Shown here piece by piece: positions 23,428-31,245 of a DNA stretch of 36,334 nt. Made by a program: the position numbers and the translations under genes. Origin of the DNA: Butyrivibrio sp. (GTDB lineage Bacteria; Bacillota; Clostridia; Lachnospirales; Lachnospiraceae); NCBI GenBank assembly GCA_017620235.1, contig JAFZQT010000008.1, positions 1-36,334 of the forward strand, in the 5' to 3' direction. Within the stretch, counting starts at the first letter, position 1; every line of letters begins with the position of its first letter. Under the pieces are notes generated by a model that worked only from the letters and a program-made list of their open reading frames with translations, was not told the origin of the DNA and did no database searches.

Positions 23428-24002
23428 TCATGAGAGCCTTGTCTGTGTGCAAATTTTCCGGTTATTGCAGTGATACTGAGAAAAGCGAAGGTTATGGCTT
23501 CGAGCATCAGATAAGAGTTGTTTTTATAAAGAATAAGAAGGATGGATATACCGGTTGCAAAAAGAACCGTTATATTCGTCCTTTTTTTGAATTTCATATT
23601 TTCGGATGCATCAACTTCTCTGTTTGGATGATCGACGGGGCCTGTCATGATAATGATAACGGCAGAGAAAGCGAAGATCATAAATGAGGCGCAAAGAGGG
23701 AGCGTGAAATATTTTACTGCAAGAAGCGTTGATGTGAGAATAAGGCATGAGCCGATATAGCATGCAAAAAAGCTCTTTAGATGCAGTCCGCCTCCGAAAG
23801 AACGCATAGGGATAAATAAGAGAAAGAAAAAAAGACATGGAAGGAGCATTTTTAGAAAAAGAGCTATGATGATACTTGTAGCGGTGCTCAAAGCTATTTC
23901 CAGTGAGCATAGTAAACCGTATTTGTATAGATCATAATCTTTTTCTTCAATAACACCTTTGCTTAATATGTAATCTGTTAGTTTCTTTGCGAGATATTCC
24001 AT
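23421..24002 (-). CDS. agrB: AgrB-like peptide-processing membrane protease
   Basis: Cuts the C-terminal tail from the AgrD peptide and closes the thiolactone ring. It has 193 residues with about five or six TM helices. The catalytic pair of this cysteine protease family is intact: His74 in GGGLHLKS and Cys81 in FFACYIG, seven residues apart, exactly the spacing of His77/Cys84 in Staphylococcus aureus AgrB. Arg67 precedes in the conserved PMRSFGGG. The loop GPVDHPNREVD is also family-typical. It lies 16 bases downstream of the agrA-like gene with AAGGA as ribosome site, thus agrA-agrB is one leftward unit. Its substrate is probably the small agrD at 26399, 2.4 kb away on the other strand. Confidence 0.92.
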   Translation of the reverse strand: MEYLAKKLTDYILSKGVIEEKDYDLYKYGLLCSLEIALSTATSIIIALFLKMLLPCLFFFLLFIPMRSFGGGLHLKSFFACYIGSCLILTSTLLAVKYFTLPLCASFMIFAFSAVIIIMTGPVDHPNREVDASENMKFKKRTNITVLFATGISILLILYKNNSYLMLEAITFAFLSITAITGKFAHRQGSHDQ

Positions 24003-24018
24003 TATCCTTGCGTTGCCC

Positions 24019-24759
24019 TTATTCGGTATAGTTACTGTCGCCTATCATTTCAACAATTTTTCTTCGGACGTCTTTTTGCCTGTTTTCGCTTATCTTAAGG
24101 CAAAACTCGTTGTTGCCATAGTTTATCGTCATACTGCTGTAATTCATTCGGCATACGTATTTGTAATTAACCAGATATGACTGGTGAATTCTGAAGAAAT
24201 ACTGACTTGAACTTTCAAGCTCTTTCTCAATGTCGTTTAGTTTTCCGTAGAAAACGTCGCTTGTGCCGTCGTTTAGATGTATCGTTATAACGCGATTCTT
24301 ACTTTCAAAGTAAACGATATTGCTTATTGAAGTCTTTTTCACCTTCCTGTTATATGTATACTGAAAATAGCCCTCTGCCTTGTCTATTCTGGTGAGCGCC
24401 TGTGAAAAGTATTTTTTGAATATTTTTTCGTCTATGGGTTTTGAAAGAAATCTGAAAGGCTCGACTTCAAAGAGTTCTTTGAGATAACTCTCATAATTTG
24501 AAACGTAGATAATAAGCGAGTCTTTGTCTATTGTGCGGATCATGCGGGCAGTTGTTATTCCGTCAAGCTCTTTCATCTCAATATCAAGAAAGATTATGCT
24601 GTAGCGGTCGCCTTTAATAACACTGCGTGCAAGTGGAGAGCCGTCATAAAAAACATCAATCTCCGGACGGATTCCTCTTGCAAGACATTCGGTGTTTAAA
24701 AGCGTTTCGAGTTTGCCGGAAAGCTTTACATCATCATCGCATATTGCAATCTTTATCAT
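24019..24759 (-). CDS. agrA: LytTR-type response regulator, AgrA-like
   Basis: The transcriptional end of the peptide quorum-sensing circuit. It has 246 residues: an N-terminal receiver with CDDD at 7-10 and phosphorylated Asp59 (IIFLDIEMKELDG), Lys in FLSKPID, then a LytTR DNA-binding domain (about 140-240) with ISNIVYFESKNRVITIHL and FFRIHQSYLVNYKYV, both standard for the family. The ribosome site GGAGGT is 6-7 bases before the ATG. The promoter faces that of the kinase gene across a 219-base region, which presumably includes its own binding sites. Confidence 0.92.
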   Translation of the reverse strand: MIKIAICDDDVKLSGKLETLLNTECLARGIRPEIDVFYDGSPLARSVIKGDRYSIIFLDIEMKELDGITTARMIRTIDKDSLIIYVSNYESYLKELFEVEPFRFLSKPIDEKIFKKYFSQALTRIDKAEGYFQYTYNRKVKKTSISNIVYFESKNRVITIHLNDGTSDVFYGKLNDIEKELESSSQYFFRIHQSYLVNYKYVCRMNYSSMTINYGNNEFCLKISENRQKDVRRKIVEMIGDSNYTE

Positions 24760-24836
24760 ATCCTACCTCCAATATCGGGTAAAAAAATTTAAGTCGGAAA
24801 CAAAAGTGCAGGATCGTTTTAAATATTGTCTATGGT

Positions 24837-24866
24837 AGTATAGCACCTTTTTTCAAAAATGTGCAA
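24837..24866 (-). promoter_or_regulatory. Promoter of agrA-agrB
   Basis: Read leftward: TTGCAC (24866-24861), an 18-base spacer ending in TGC, and TATACT (24842-24837), an extended -10. It is 78 bases before the agrA start. Confidence 0.6.
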
Positions 24867-24878
24867 AAACCGAGAAAC

Positions 24879-24904
24879 TTACATAAAACCCCGTAAATAT
24901 TACA
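24879..24904. promoter_or_regulatory. Candidate LytTR operator between the divergent agr promoters
   Basis: TTACA occurs at 24879-24883 and again at 24900-24904, in the same orientation and 21 bp apart, two helical turns. LytTR proteins bind direct repeats with this centre-to-centre spacing. The repeats are short and lie midway between the two promoters. Confidence 0.35.
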
Positions 24905-24929
24905 AATTGAAAAAAGATTACCTTTTTTA

Positions 24930-24938
24930 TGTTATTAT
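24930..24938 (+). promoter_or_regulatory. Candidate promoter of agrC-agrD
   Basis: TGT followed by TATTAT (24933-24938), an extended -10. TTGAAA at 24907-24912 is 20 bases upstream, longer than ideal. It is 40 bases before the agrC start. Confidence 0.45.
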
Positions 24939-24978
24939 CTATAACAGATGGTTTTAAAGGAAAGAAGGGGCTTATAAA

Positions 24979-26289
24979 ATGGGTGAGTATATGTCGGTTA
25001 TTACAGGAGTTTTCTTAGCTTTTCTTCAAATCATGATCGTTCGGAAATTGATGGACGTATTCTTACAGGAACGGAGCAATAATATAATCAAATATGTTGT
25101 CTGGGCAATGTATTTTACGTTTGCTGCTGCGGTAAGCCTGACGGATATAGTCAGACCGGTCATTCTGATAAGTTCGAACATTCTGTTTATCTTTGCATTA
25201 GCGATTCTTGACAGAAAAGCCACGATAAAGGTAGCATGCTTTTTCTCAATCATAGTATGTGCGGTCTGGATGCTGGTTGAAGTCGGATCTGTGATCGTAG
25301 TTGAGATGTTTGGCATAGACTTTGTTGAAAATCGGGACGCAGTCTGCTTTGTTTCCCTTCTTTTAATGCTTTTACTTGTAGTAATCTTGAACAAGTCATG
25401 GAAGGGACCCAAATACGGTGATATTCCGATCAAGTATTTTATAATGATTCTTTCTATACCGCTTATCAGTATTTATCTTACAAACCGCATTTTTCTGATA
25501 GCGTCGCATCACAATGAATATAGTAACTTTGCGGTAATTTCAAGTTTTTTTCTCCTATTGATGAATTACATAATCTTTGAAGTTTATACATGGGTGAGCC
25601 GGGATGCAGAGCTTAAATCCCTGAATAAGCTGTATGGTCAGCAGCTCGAGCTGTGCAGCAGACAGGCGGCAGAGCAGGAGCAGCTCTATATGGAAATAAA
25701 AAGGACAAGACATGACATGAAAAGCCATCTTGCAAGTCTTCTTGGAATGGTCGAGTCCGGGGAAAAAGATGAAGCGGTCAAATATATACAGCAGCTTCTT
25801 GCAGATGGACTCGGAAGATCAAGCGAAGAGATATCAAAGAGCGGTAATATTGTCGTTGATTCGCTTGTAAATTATAAGTATTCTATTGCGAAAAAAGAAG
25901 GAATTGCATTTGAGGCATCTACTTTTGTACCGGCAGTTCTTCCATTTAAGAGCGAGCATCTTGTAATTATCCTTGGGAATCTTTTAGAAAATGCATTTGA
26001 TGCATGTATGAAGGTTCAGCCAAAGGGGAGATATATCCGGCTTGATATGAACTATGAAAAGAACATGCTTAAGATAAGTATTAAGAACAGCTGTATTTTT
26101 GAAAACAGACGTGACAGACACGGAAGATTCTTTTCAACAAAACATGATGCGGAGCATCACGGAATAGGACTTGCATCGATCAATCAGGCAGTTTCGGGAT
26201 ACGACGGCGAAGTAATCATCGATGATAAAGGCAATCAGTTTAATGTTGATGTAATTATGTACGGAAAAGAAGAAATTGATAATCCGTAA
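24979..26289 (+). CDS. agrC: AgrC-like peptide sensor histidine kinase
   Basis: Receptor for the cyclic peptide. It has 436 residues: six or seven TM helices in residues 5-205, a coiled linker, and a GHKL-type kinase domain. Motifs are RTRHDMKSHL with phosphorylated His245, GNLLENAFDAC (N box), and HGIGLASI (G box). This layout is that of AgrC and its relatives, with the receptor entirely in the membrane. It sits divergently from agrA-agrB and 109 bases upstream of agrD, completing the circuit. ATG 24979 has AAGAAGGGG about 10 bases upstream. ATG 24991 is a possible alternative start. Confidence 0.9.
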   Translation: MGEYMSVITGVFLAFLQIMIVRKLMDVFLQERSNNIIKYVVWAMYFTFAAAVSLTDIVRPVILISSNILFIFALAILDRKATIKVACFFSIIVCAVWMLVEVGSVIVVEMFGIDFVENRDAVCFVSLLLMLLLVVILNKSWKGPKYGDIPIKYFIMILSIPLISIYLTNRIFLIASHHNEYSNFAVISSFFLLLMNYIIFEVYTWVSRDAELKSLNKLYGQQLELCSRQAAEQEQLYMEIKRTRHDMKSHLASLLGMVESGEKDEAVKYIQQLLADGLGRSSEEISKSGNIVVDSLVNYKYSIAKKEGIAFEASTFVPAVLPFKSEHLVIILGNLLENAFDACMKVQPKGRYIRLDMNYEKNMLKISIKNSCIFENRRDRHGRFFSTKHDAEHHGIGLASINQAVSGYDGEVIIDDKGNQFNVDVIMYGKEEIDNP

Positions 26290-26322
26290 AAATTACATGA
26301 ATACCTGTTTTTTCTACATCAA

Positions 26323-26376
26323 GTAATATTTTTCTGCAATCAGAAGTATAATTATTGCAGAAATATTACGTTTTTT
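26323..26376 (+). promoter_or_regulatory. Hairpin between agrC and agrD (attenuator, or promoter with operator symmetry)
   Basis: Arms 26323-26340 and 26354-26369 pair over 16 bp with a two-base bulge. The 13-base loop region is followed by G and six T, as in an intrinsic terminator. However, a perfect TATAAT (26347-26352) lies between the arms, so the same symmetry could mark an operator on an agrD promoter. Either way agrD expression appears separately controlled from agrC. Confidence 0.6.
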
Positions 26377-26398
26377 AGGATTAAGGAGGGTATTCAAG

Positions 26399-26542
26399 AT
26401 GAAAAGAGAGAGAACTTTTATTGCAAAAATGCTAAAAGGAATTGCGCAAACGTCAGTTATGGCTAGTATTGACAGAAGGTGCATATATATTATGCATCAG
26501 CCTAAGATGCCTTCTGATATCGGAGAATTCAGCAAAAAATAA
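26399..26542 (+). CDS. agrD: AgrD-like autoinducing peptide precursor
   Basis: A 47-residue precursor, too short for most gene finders. It has a basic amphipathic N-terminal helix (MKRERTFIAKMLKGIAQ), a central MASIDRRCIYIM, and a charged tail beginning HQPKMPSDIG. This is the three-part plan of AgrD. Cys28 and Met32 fall at the same residue numbers as in S. aureus AgrD-I, whose ring is CDFIM and whose tail has the matching P-x-x-P-spaced residues. The predicted product is a five-residue thiolactone CIYIM with a short N-terminal tail (perhaps SIDRR or part of it). AAGGAGGG lies about 8 bases before the ATG, and a terminator follows the stop. AgrB, AgrA and AgrC are all encoded within 3 kb. 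The mature N-terminus cannot be fixed from sequence. Confidence 0.88.
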   Translation: MKRERTFIAKMLKGIAQTSVMASIDRRCIYIMHQPKMPSDIGEFSKK

Positions 26543-26550
26543 ACATTAAA

Positions 26551-26585
26551 AATCCCCATAAGTTTGATGCTTATGGGGATTGCTT
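26551..26585. terminator. Bidirectional terminator after agrD
   Basis: Perfect 12-bp stem AATCCCCATAAG (26551-26562) with 26570-26581, loop TTTGATG, A-rich before and T-rich after. It lies between agrD and the leftward gene ending at 26604. Confidence 0.88.
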
Positions 26586-26603
26586 TTGGTAAAAAATTAA
26601 AAA

Positions 26604-28349
26604 TTATTTTTCAGCGAGCCAGTCATAACGTTCAATGTCGATACTGCTGATCGTGTTCTTTTCGTCGTTAAGATAGAGCTCGATTGTTTCCTTAGGAAAC
26701 TCTGATTTATCATTCTTATCAAAAGGAATCTTGTATGTGTTGAATTTCTCATTATATACAAAGTTGGTTATTCCTTTTTCATTAAGTTTCTTTTCAAGGT
26801 CTGCCTTAGACATGCCAAGTTTGATGTCTCCTGCGATAGTAAGATCAAGAGGATTAACTGTGCTGTTAAATGCAGATATGAAAACAACAATTGTATTATC
26901 AAGTGTCACAGCATTTGGAAGAGGATTGACCACTTTAGCCGTTATGCTGTAGTCGCCCTTGGACAATGTAAGGATCACACCGTTCATCGAAGGTACCGAT
27001 TCGGATCCACCTGTGCATTTCCAACCCTGTTCGGCAAGTGTCTTGTACGGAACGGGTAAATTGTATGTTTGTCCATCAAGAGTGAAATTACCTGATAAAA
27101 CGTCGTCGCCAAGTTTCAAAGGAGCTTTGTAGAGACCTAAATAATCAGGAGTTTTATTGCTTACTGTGGGCTGTACAAAATCAGCGGGCATTGTCTTGTT
27201 GCGTATGCTGATAAATGTCAGGACGTTGTTTTCGAAGCTATACGTCGCAGACATGTTGAATTCGTCTTCTTTACCTTTTCCTCTGTAGGTGAGTGTTACC
27301 GAATTGCCGCTTGTATTGGTGCTGTTTGGCTCACCGAGCTCGGATTTTACTTCATCTACAGTTGTTTTCTGCAATGTAAACTTATCGTTGCAGAATTTTA
27401 CTTCTGCGCCTGTCATCTTTACAAATGAGTCTGAGAAATCACAATCATAGACCATACATTTGGAAAGAGGCTGCGCATCTATAGAATGATTGATAATTCC
27501 AAAGTACTGTGAATCCTTACCCTTTCCGGAGTAATTTAACTTAACCGATTCGCAATCGCCGGCATACAATGTCTTGTCTGCATCTGCTTTGTCGTCATAA
27601 GTCCAACCGTTTGCAAGAAGTTCATCGATGCTCATAGGGAGAGCATACTGCTTGCCGTCCACGCTAAAACTTGAAAACATTGCAGACTCATTGGCTGAAG
27701 CGTTATTGGGCTTAGGTACAACAGGCGCAGGGCCCGGATTCTTTGAACCGGTTGTTGTAGTCGGATTCTGCTTTGCTATTATATTCTGCTCGTACGGATT
27801 GGTACGATTTGAATTGGTACTGAAAAATAATGCTGTTAATACGATTACTGCTGCTATAGATGAACCCAGCGCAACTGACTGGGGAGTCAATTTCTTTTTC
27901 TGTGGCTGAACATATCCGGGATATGGGAACTGCCCCATATTTGCCTGATAGGGCTGTCCGTACTGGTTGTACATAGGTTGCTGCATGGGCTGTCCGTATC
28001 CGTTGTTCATAGATTGTTGCATAGGCTGACCAAACTGATTATTCATGGGCTGTGGATAAGGCTGTCCGTAAGGATTCATGACAGGCTGCTGATAACCCTG
28101 CTGAAAAGGCTGTGCGTTTGGATTGCCATAGGGCTGTCCGAAATTCTGAACATTCTGATCGGCAAAAGGCTGCTGATAACCCTGTTGATAGGGCTGTGTG
28201 TAATTCTGAGCATTTTGCTGCATATTTGTACTGTCCATCTGATTTTCCGGCTGAAATTTATCTAGTTCTACAGTTTGAGCAGTATCATATGATAACTGAT
28301 TATTTGTAATTGGTTGTCCTGTTATAGGATCATAATTTATTTGGCTCAT
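26604..28349 (-). CDS. Single-pass surface protein with a Gln/Pro-rich cytoplasmic tail
   Basis: A 581-residue protein without a signal peptide. Residues 1-43 begin SQINYDPITGQPI. Residues 44-150 are a low-complexity tract of units like GQPMQQPMNNQY. A KKK stop precedes one TM helix at 159-177, giving N-in, C-out topology. The outer 400 residues contain two related modules, each opening with a F-x-x-D-G-x-x-Y segment (FSVDGKQYALP, FTLDGQTYNLP) and each with a motif like TTVDEVKSELGEPN, also found in the two small lipoproteins at 32875-34258. Function is unknown; cell-envelope sensing or adhesion are possibilities. ATG 28349 is chosen over 28379 because GGAGGT lies directly upstream of it and would be inside the longer version. 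Confidence 0.8.
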   Translation of the reverse strand: MSQINYDPITGQPITNNQLSYDTAQTVELDKFQPENQMDSTNMQQNAQNYTQPYQQGYQQPFADQNVQNFGQPYGNPNAQPFQQGYQQPVMNPYGQPYPQPMNNQFGQPMQQSMNNGYGQPMQQPMYNQYGQPYQANMGQFPYPGYVQPQKKKLTPQSVALGSSIAAVIVLTALFFSTNSNRTNPYEQNIIAKQNPTTTTGSKNPGPAPVVPKPNNASANESAMFSSFSVDGKQYALPMSIDELLANGWTYDDKADADKTLYAGDCESVKLNYSGKGKDSQYFGIINHSIDAQPLSKCMVYDCDFSDSFVKMTGAEVKFCNDKFTLQKTTVDEVKSELGEPNSTNTSGNSVTLTYRGKGKEDEFNMSATYSFENNVLTFISIRNKTMPADFVQPTVSNKTPDYLGLYKAPLKLGDDVLSGNFTLDGQTYNLPVPYKTLAEQGWKCTGGSESVPSMNGVILTLSKGDYSITAKVVNPLPNAVTLDNTIVVFISAFNSTVNPLDLTIAGDIKLGMSKADLEKKLNEKGITNFVYNEKFNTYKIPFDKNDKSEFPKETIELYLNDEKNTISSIDIERYDWLAEK

Positions 28350-28377
28350 CTCAGAGTGACCTCCACATGCATTAATC

Positions 28378-28407
28378 ATTATAAATATTTTATTGTATAA
28401 TTAACAA
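28378..28407 (-). promoter_or_regulatory. Promoter of the 26604-28349 gene
   Basis: Read leftward: TTGTTA (28407-28402), an 18-base spacer, and a perfect TATAAT (28383-28378), 29 bases before the start codon. Confidence 0.6.
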
Positions 28408-28467
28408 TTTGTAAATATAAATTAACAAAAAATAAATATTTAGATTAGAAAAAAACGTAAAAAAATA

Positions 28468-28476
28468 TGGTAAGAT
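28468..28476 (+). promoter_or_regulatory. Candidate extended -10 for the 28538 gene
   Basis: TGG followed by TAAGAT (28471-28476). No convincing -35. The region between the two divergent genes is very A+T-rich. Confidence 0.35.
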
Positions 28477-28537
28477 AGTATTAGATTTAAATATTGAAGC
28501 AAATCCTGTTTTGTTAACGGTGTAGGAGGTGCGTATT

Positions 28538-28792
28538 ATGATGATTTCTGCTGAAGGTTATAAGTCCATGCATGAGAACGATTCAATTGATGAACTTATA
28601 GCGGCACGTAAGCAACTTGTAGGAGAATTGGAACAGCTGGAAAAGATAGTACGTGATACTGACAGAACGGACGAATCATGGAATGAGGGTCCGGGACCGG
28701 ATGTGCGCTATCACATGACACTTACGTATCTTGTGCAGATCTGTGAGCTTTTATGGACAAGAGTCAGCAAGGAAGTGTCATGGGATGAATAA
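28538..28792 (+). CDS. Small helical protein of unknown function
   Basis: An 84-residue soluble, acidic protein. Residues 14-42 form a heptad-like amphipathic helix (DELIAARKQLVGELEQLEKIV), then a short linker with NEGPGPDVRYHM and a second helix ending KEVSWDE. I do not recognise the family. TAGGAGGT lies about 7 bases before ATG 28538, which makes GTG 28529 (overlapping that site) unlikely as the start. Together with the next small coiled-coil gene it precedes a chemoreceptor gene, but no link in function can be shown. Confidence 0.7.
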   Translation: MMISAEGYKSMHENDSIDELIAARKQLVGELEQLEKIVRDTDRTDESWNEGPGPDVRYHMTLTYLVQICELLWTRVSKEVSWDE

Positions 28793-28817
28793 GCACTTTT
28801 AAATGTGAAAAAAGGGA

Positions 28818-28863
28818 TAGACTATAACGAAATGTGATGATATAATTAACATGTTCACATTTC
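28818..28863 (+). promoter_or_regulatory. Promoter flanked by an inverted repeat
   Basis: TAGACT (28818-28823), a 17-base spacer, and a perfect TATAAT (28841-28846). The -10 lies between the arms GAAATGTGA (28829-28837) and TCACATTTC (28855-28863), and a third copy AAATGTGA stands at 28801-28808. This is the geometry of a repressor site over a promoter. Confidence 0.6.
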
Positions 28864-28960
28864 TTTTATATGCATGAGATGTGGACATCCGTGCAAATTG
28901 AAATTTTTATATGAGGTGGTATTTATCAATGTTTTTGGTTGATAGATACCGCCATTTTTA
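28852..28960 (+). ncRNA. Candidate small RNA or attenuated leader
   Basis: The promoter at 28818-28846 predicts a start near 28853. At 28915-28953 a 15-bp stem with two G-U pairs (arms 28915-28929 and 28939-28953, 9-base loop) is followed by ATTTTTA, terminator-like. A transcript of about 105 bases would result, or a leader whose hairpin limits reading into the 28998 gene. No open frame with a ribosome site lies inside. Confidence 0.4.
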
Positions 28961-28997
28961 TTAAGAAGCTAACGCTTATTTGGAAGGAGATTGAAAA

Positions 28998-29273
28998 ATG
29001 GATGCACAGAACTTTTTGACGATGAGTATGGACGAGCTTGCAAATGAGATTTCTGAGACAAAGAAGAAATTATCTGCTCTTGAGCAGCTTATGAAGATTC
29101 GTCAGCAGTTGGGGGAGAGAACGACGAGGCAGATTGAGGCTAAGAAGAAAGCTGAGAAGAGAGCTGCTTTGAAGAATGGATCCGCAAGCGCTTCTACAGC
29201 GGCGTCTAATACAACTGCTGAGTCTGAGTCAGGGTTCGGACATGATTTCTTTGGCGAACGCGAAGAATTCTAA
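28998..29273 (+). CDS. Small coiled-coil protein of unknown function
   Basis: A 91-residue soluble protein. Residues 8-57 form one long charged helix (DELANEISETKKKLSALEQL, then KKKAEKRAALK). A Ser/Ala/Thr-rich linker and an aromatic-acidic end (GFGHDFFGEREEF) follow. The C-terminal short motif after a disordered linker looks like a peptide that docks to a partner, but this is an inference. GGAAGGAG lies 8-10 bases before the ATG. It lies downstream of the candidate attenuator and upstream of the broken chemoreceptor gene. Confidence 0.72.
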   Translation: MDAQNFLTMSMDELANEISETKKKLSALEQLMKIRQQLGERTTRQIEAKKKAEKRAALKNGSASASTAASNTTAESESGFGHDFFGEREEF

Positions 29274-29433
29274 TGAATACGGATAAAGAAATAGAAATTG
29301 TGTGTCAATTATAATAGGAGTATAAACAATTTCTTAATTATCGGTATAACGCACGATTATTTGTTTGAATTGCGCTATAATTATTTGTATCGACGAAGTG
29401 TATTTTCTTTTTGGAGGAAAGGAGTGCATTTAA

Positions 29434-31220
29434 GTGAATAATAGCGCAGAAACAAAAACAGATGGAATTAATTTTTTTAAGAAGATTGGGTTTCAGAATT
29501 TAGCTGTAAATGTAGTTATGCTTGTAATGTTCGTTATCGCGATAGTGATCATGGACAGTAACATGAAGAATATTATCAATATTTCTGTAACTGCAAGCAA
29601 TGACGAGATACAGCTACTTAGCAAAGAGGCAAGGCTTAGAGAAAATCTTATTACTATTGACGGTAATCTTTCAGCCCTGCTCGGTGCAGTATCAATGGGA
29701 ACAAACGATCCCGCAAACTATGAGGTGTATTTCACCAATATTGATACTGTAGAAAAAGAGATGCCTGATCTTCTTTCTTTTATGCAAGGAAGTATTTTGG
29801 TTACTCGGGGTGAGAACGGCGCTGCACAGATGGAAGAAATTATGAGTACCACAAATACTTTTTTGGATATTACAAATGAGATGGTTGTAGCACTTCGAGC
29901 AGCGGATGCCGGTACTGCCATGAATATATATATAGATAAATATGTGGATCATCAGGCTGTTGTGTATGCTGCATATGATAATGTAGAAAATGCTATTGCC
30001 GTGCTTGGAGAACAGCTAAAAGATTATCTTGATACGATGTATGGTAAGGCGTTTGTTAAGACCATTGTTTTGGTAGTGATATTCGTGATAATCATTGCTG
30101 TCAGCCTTGTTCTGAATGAGATGAGAATCAGTAAGAAGATAACAGGTATAGTATCTGAACTTCAGAAAATCATCCATGGCATCAATAATAATGAAGGTGA
30201 TCTTACGGCACGTATCGAAACCAAGACGTCTACGGAACTTGCCTTTGTTGTAGGAGGTATCAATAACTTTATCGAGACCTTGCAGGGCGTTATAAAAGAA
30301 GTTAAGGATGGCTCCATGGTTCTTAATTCGTCATCCGATTCAATGACGCTTAAGATCGAGAAAGCAAGCGATAATATAACAAATACATCGGCTGCTCTTG
30401 AAGAGTTGTCAGCAAGTATGGATACAGTATCGACAACCGCCGATCAGATCTCCGGAAAGCTTGATGAAGTTAAGACAGCGACCGATGAGATCAGACAGGA
30501 AGCTGCAAACGGTGCAGAAACAGCCGAGAATATTAAGAAGGAAGCTGATGAGATCAAGAATGAAGCTCTCAGGAAGAAAGAGAATACAGGCGTGAAGGTT
30601 GAAGAACTCAGCGCGGTTCTTGAAAAATCAGTTAAAGACAGTGAGAAGGTTGCACAGATCAATGAACTTACCAAGGTTATTCTTGATATTGCATCACAGA
30701 CAAACCTTCTTGCGCTTAATGCTTCAATCGAGGCAGCCAGAGCCGGTGAAGCAGGTAGGGATTTGCGGTTGTTGCTGAAGAGATCAGCGCACTTGCCGAT
30801 AACAGCCGACAGACAGCCGGAAATATCCAGACAATCAGTAATGAAGTTACAGAAGCGGTTAATACGCTTTCAACAAACGCCATGGATGTTATCCAGTTCA
30901 TCAATAACGATGTACTTAATGACTATGATACTTTCGTTGAGACCAGTGATAAGTATGAGAATACCGCAGTAGTAATGGATGACATTCTCGATAAATTCAA
31001 CAGAAAAGCTGATAACCTCAACACTATCATGGACAAGATGGCAGATTCGGTTGAATCTATCACTGAGTCGGTAAAAGAGAGTACTCAGGCAATCAACCTT
31101 TCTGCGGCAAATTCTTCCGAGATCGTTGGCCAGATCCAGGGAATCAGCGAAGCAATGGGAGAGAACAACAAGGTTACAGAACAGCTTAACAGCAGTACTA
31201 AGCGCTTTGCCAACCTGTAA
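29434..31220 (+). pseudogene. Methyl-accepting chemotaxis protein gene, broken by a one-base deletion
   Basis: The intact form would be about 595 residues: TM helix about 20-42, a four-helix-bundle-type extracytoplasmic sensor of about 160 residues, TM helix about 205-227, HAMP, and a chemoreceptor signalling domain. The hairpin tip TNLLALNASIEAARAGEAG (from residue 423) is perfect, then the frame goes wrong at 30758-30760. AGG GAT TTG should read AGG GGA TTT GCG GTT GTT GCT, that is GFAVVAEEISALADN, which continues in the next frame to 31220. One G is missing from a G run. Read as is, the product has 512 residues with a nonsense tail and no second arm of the hairpin. GTG 29434 is the start, preceded by AAAGGAG. 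It could be a sequencing error, a phase-variable tract or true decay. Confidence 0.88.
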
Positions 31221-31245
31221 TGTGGTTTGATATTTGAATATTGAC

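Noticed and set aside
23424-23687. Small plus-strand frame after the membrane-anchored binding protein
   Set aside because: It is antisense to agrB, whose catalytic motifs are intact.
24760-24978. A riboswitch or small gene in the divergent agr interval
   Set aside because: Only promoters and short repeats are visible; no riboswitch core or open frame with a ribosome site.
30740-30775. Programmed -1 frameshift producing the full chemoreceptor
   Set aside because: No slippery heptamer (the site reads GGTAGGGAT) and no obvious downstream structure. A one-base deletion explains it more simply.
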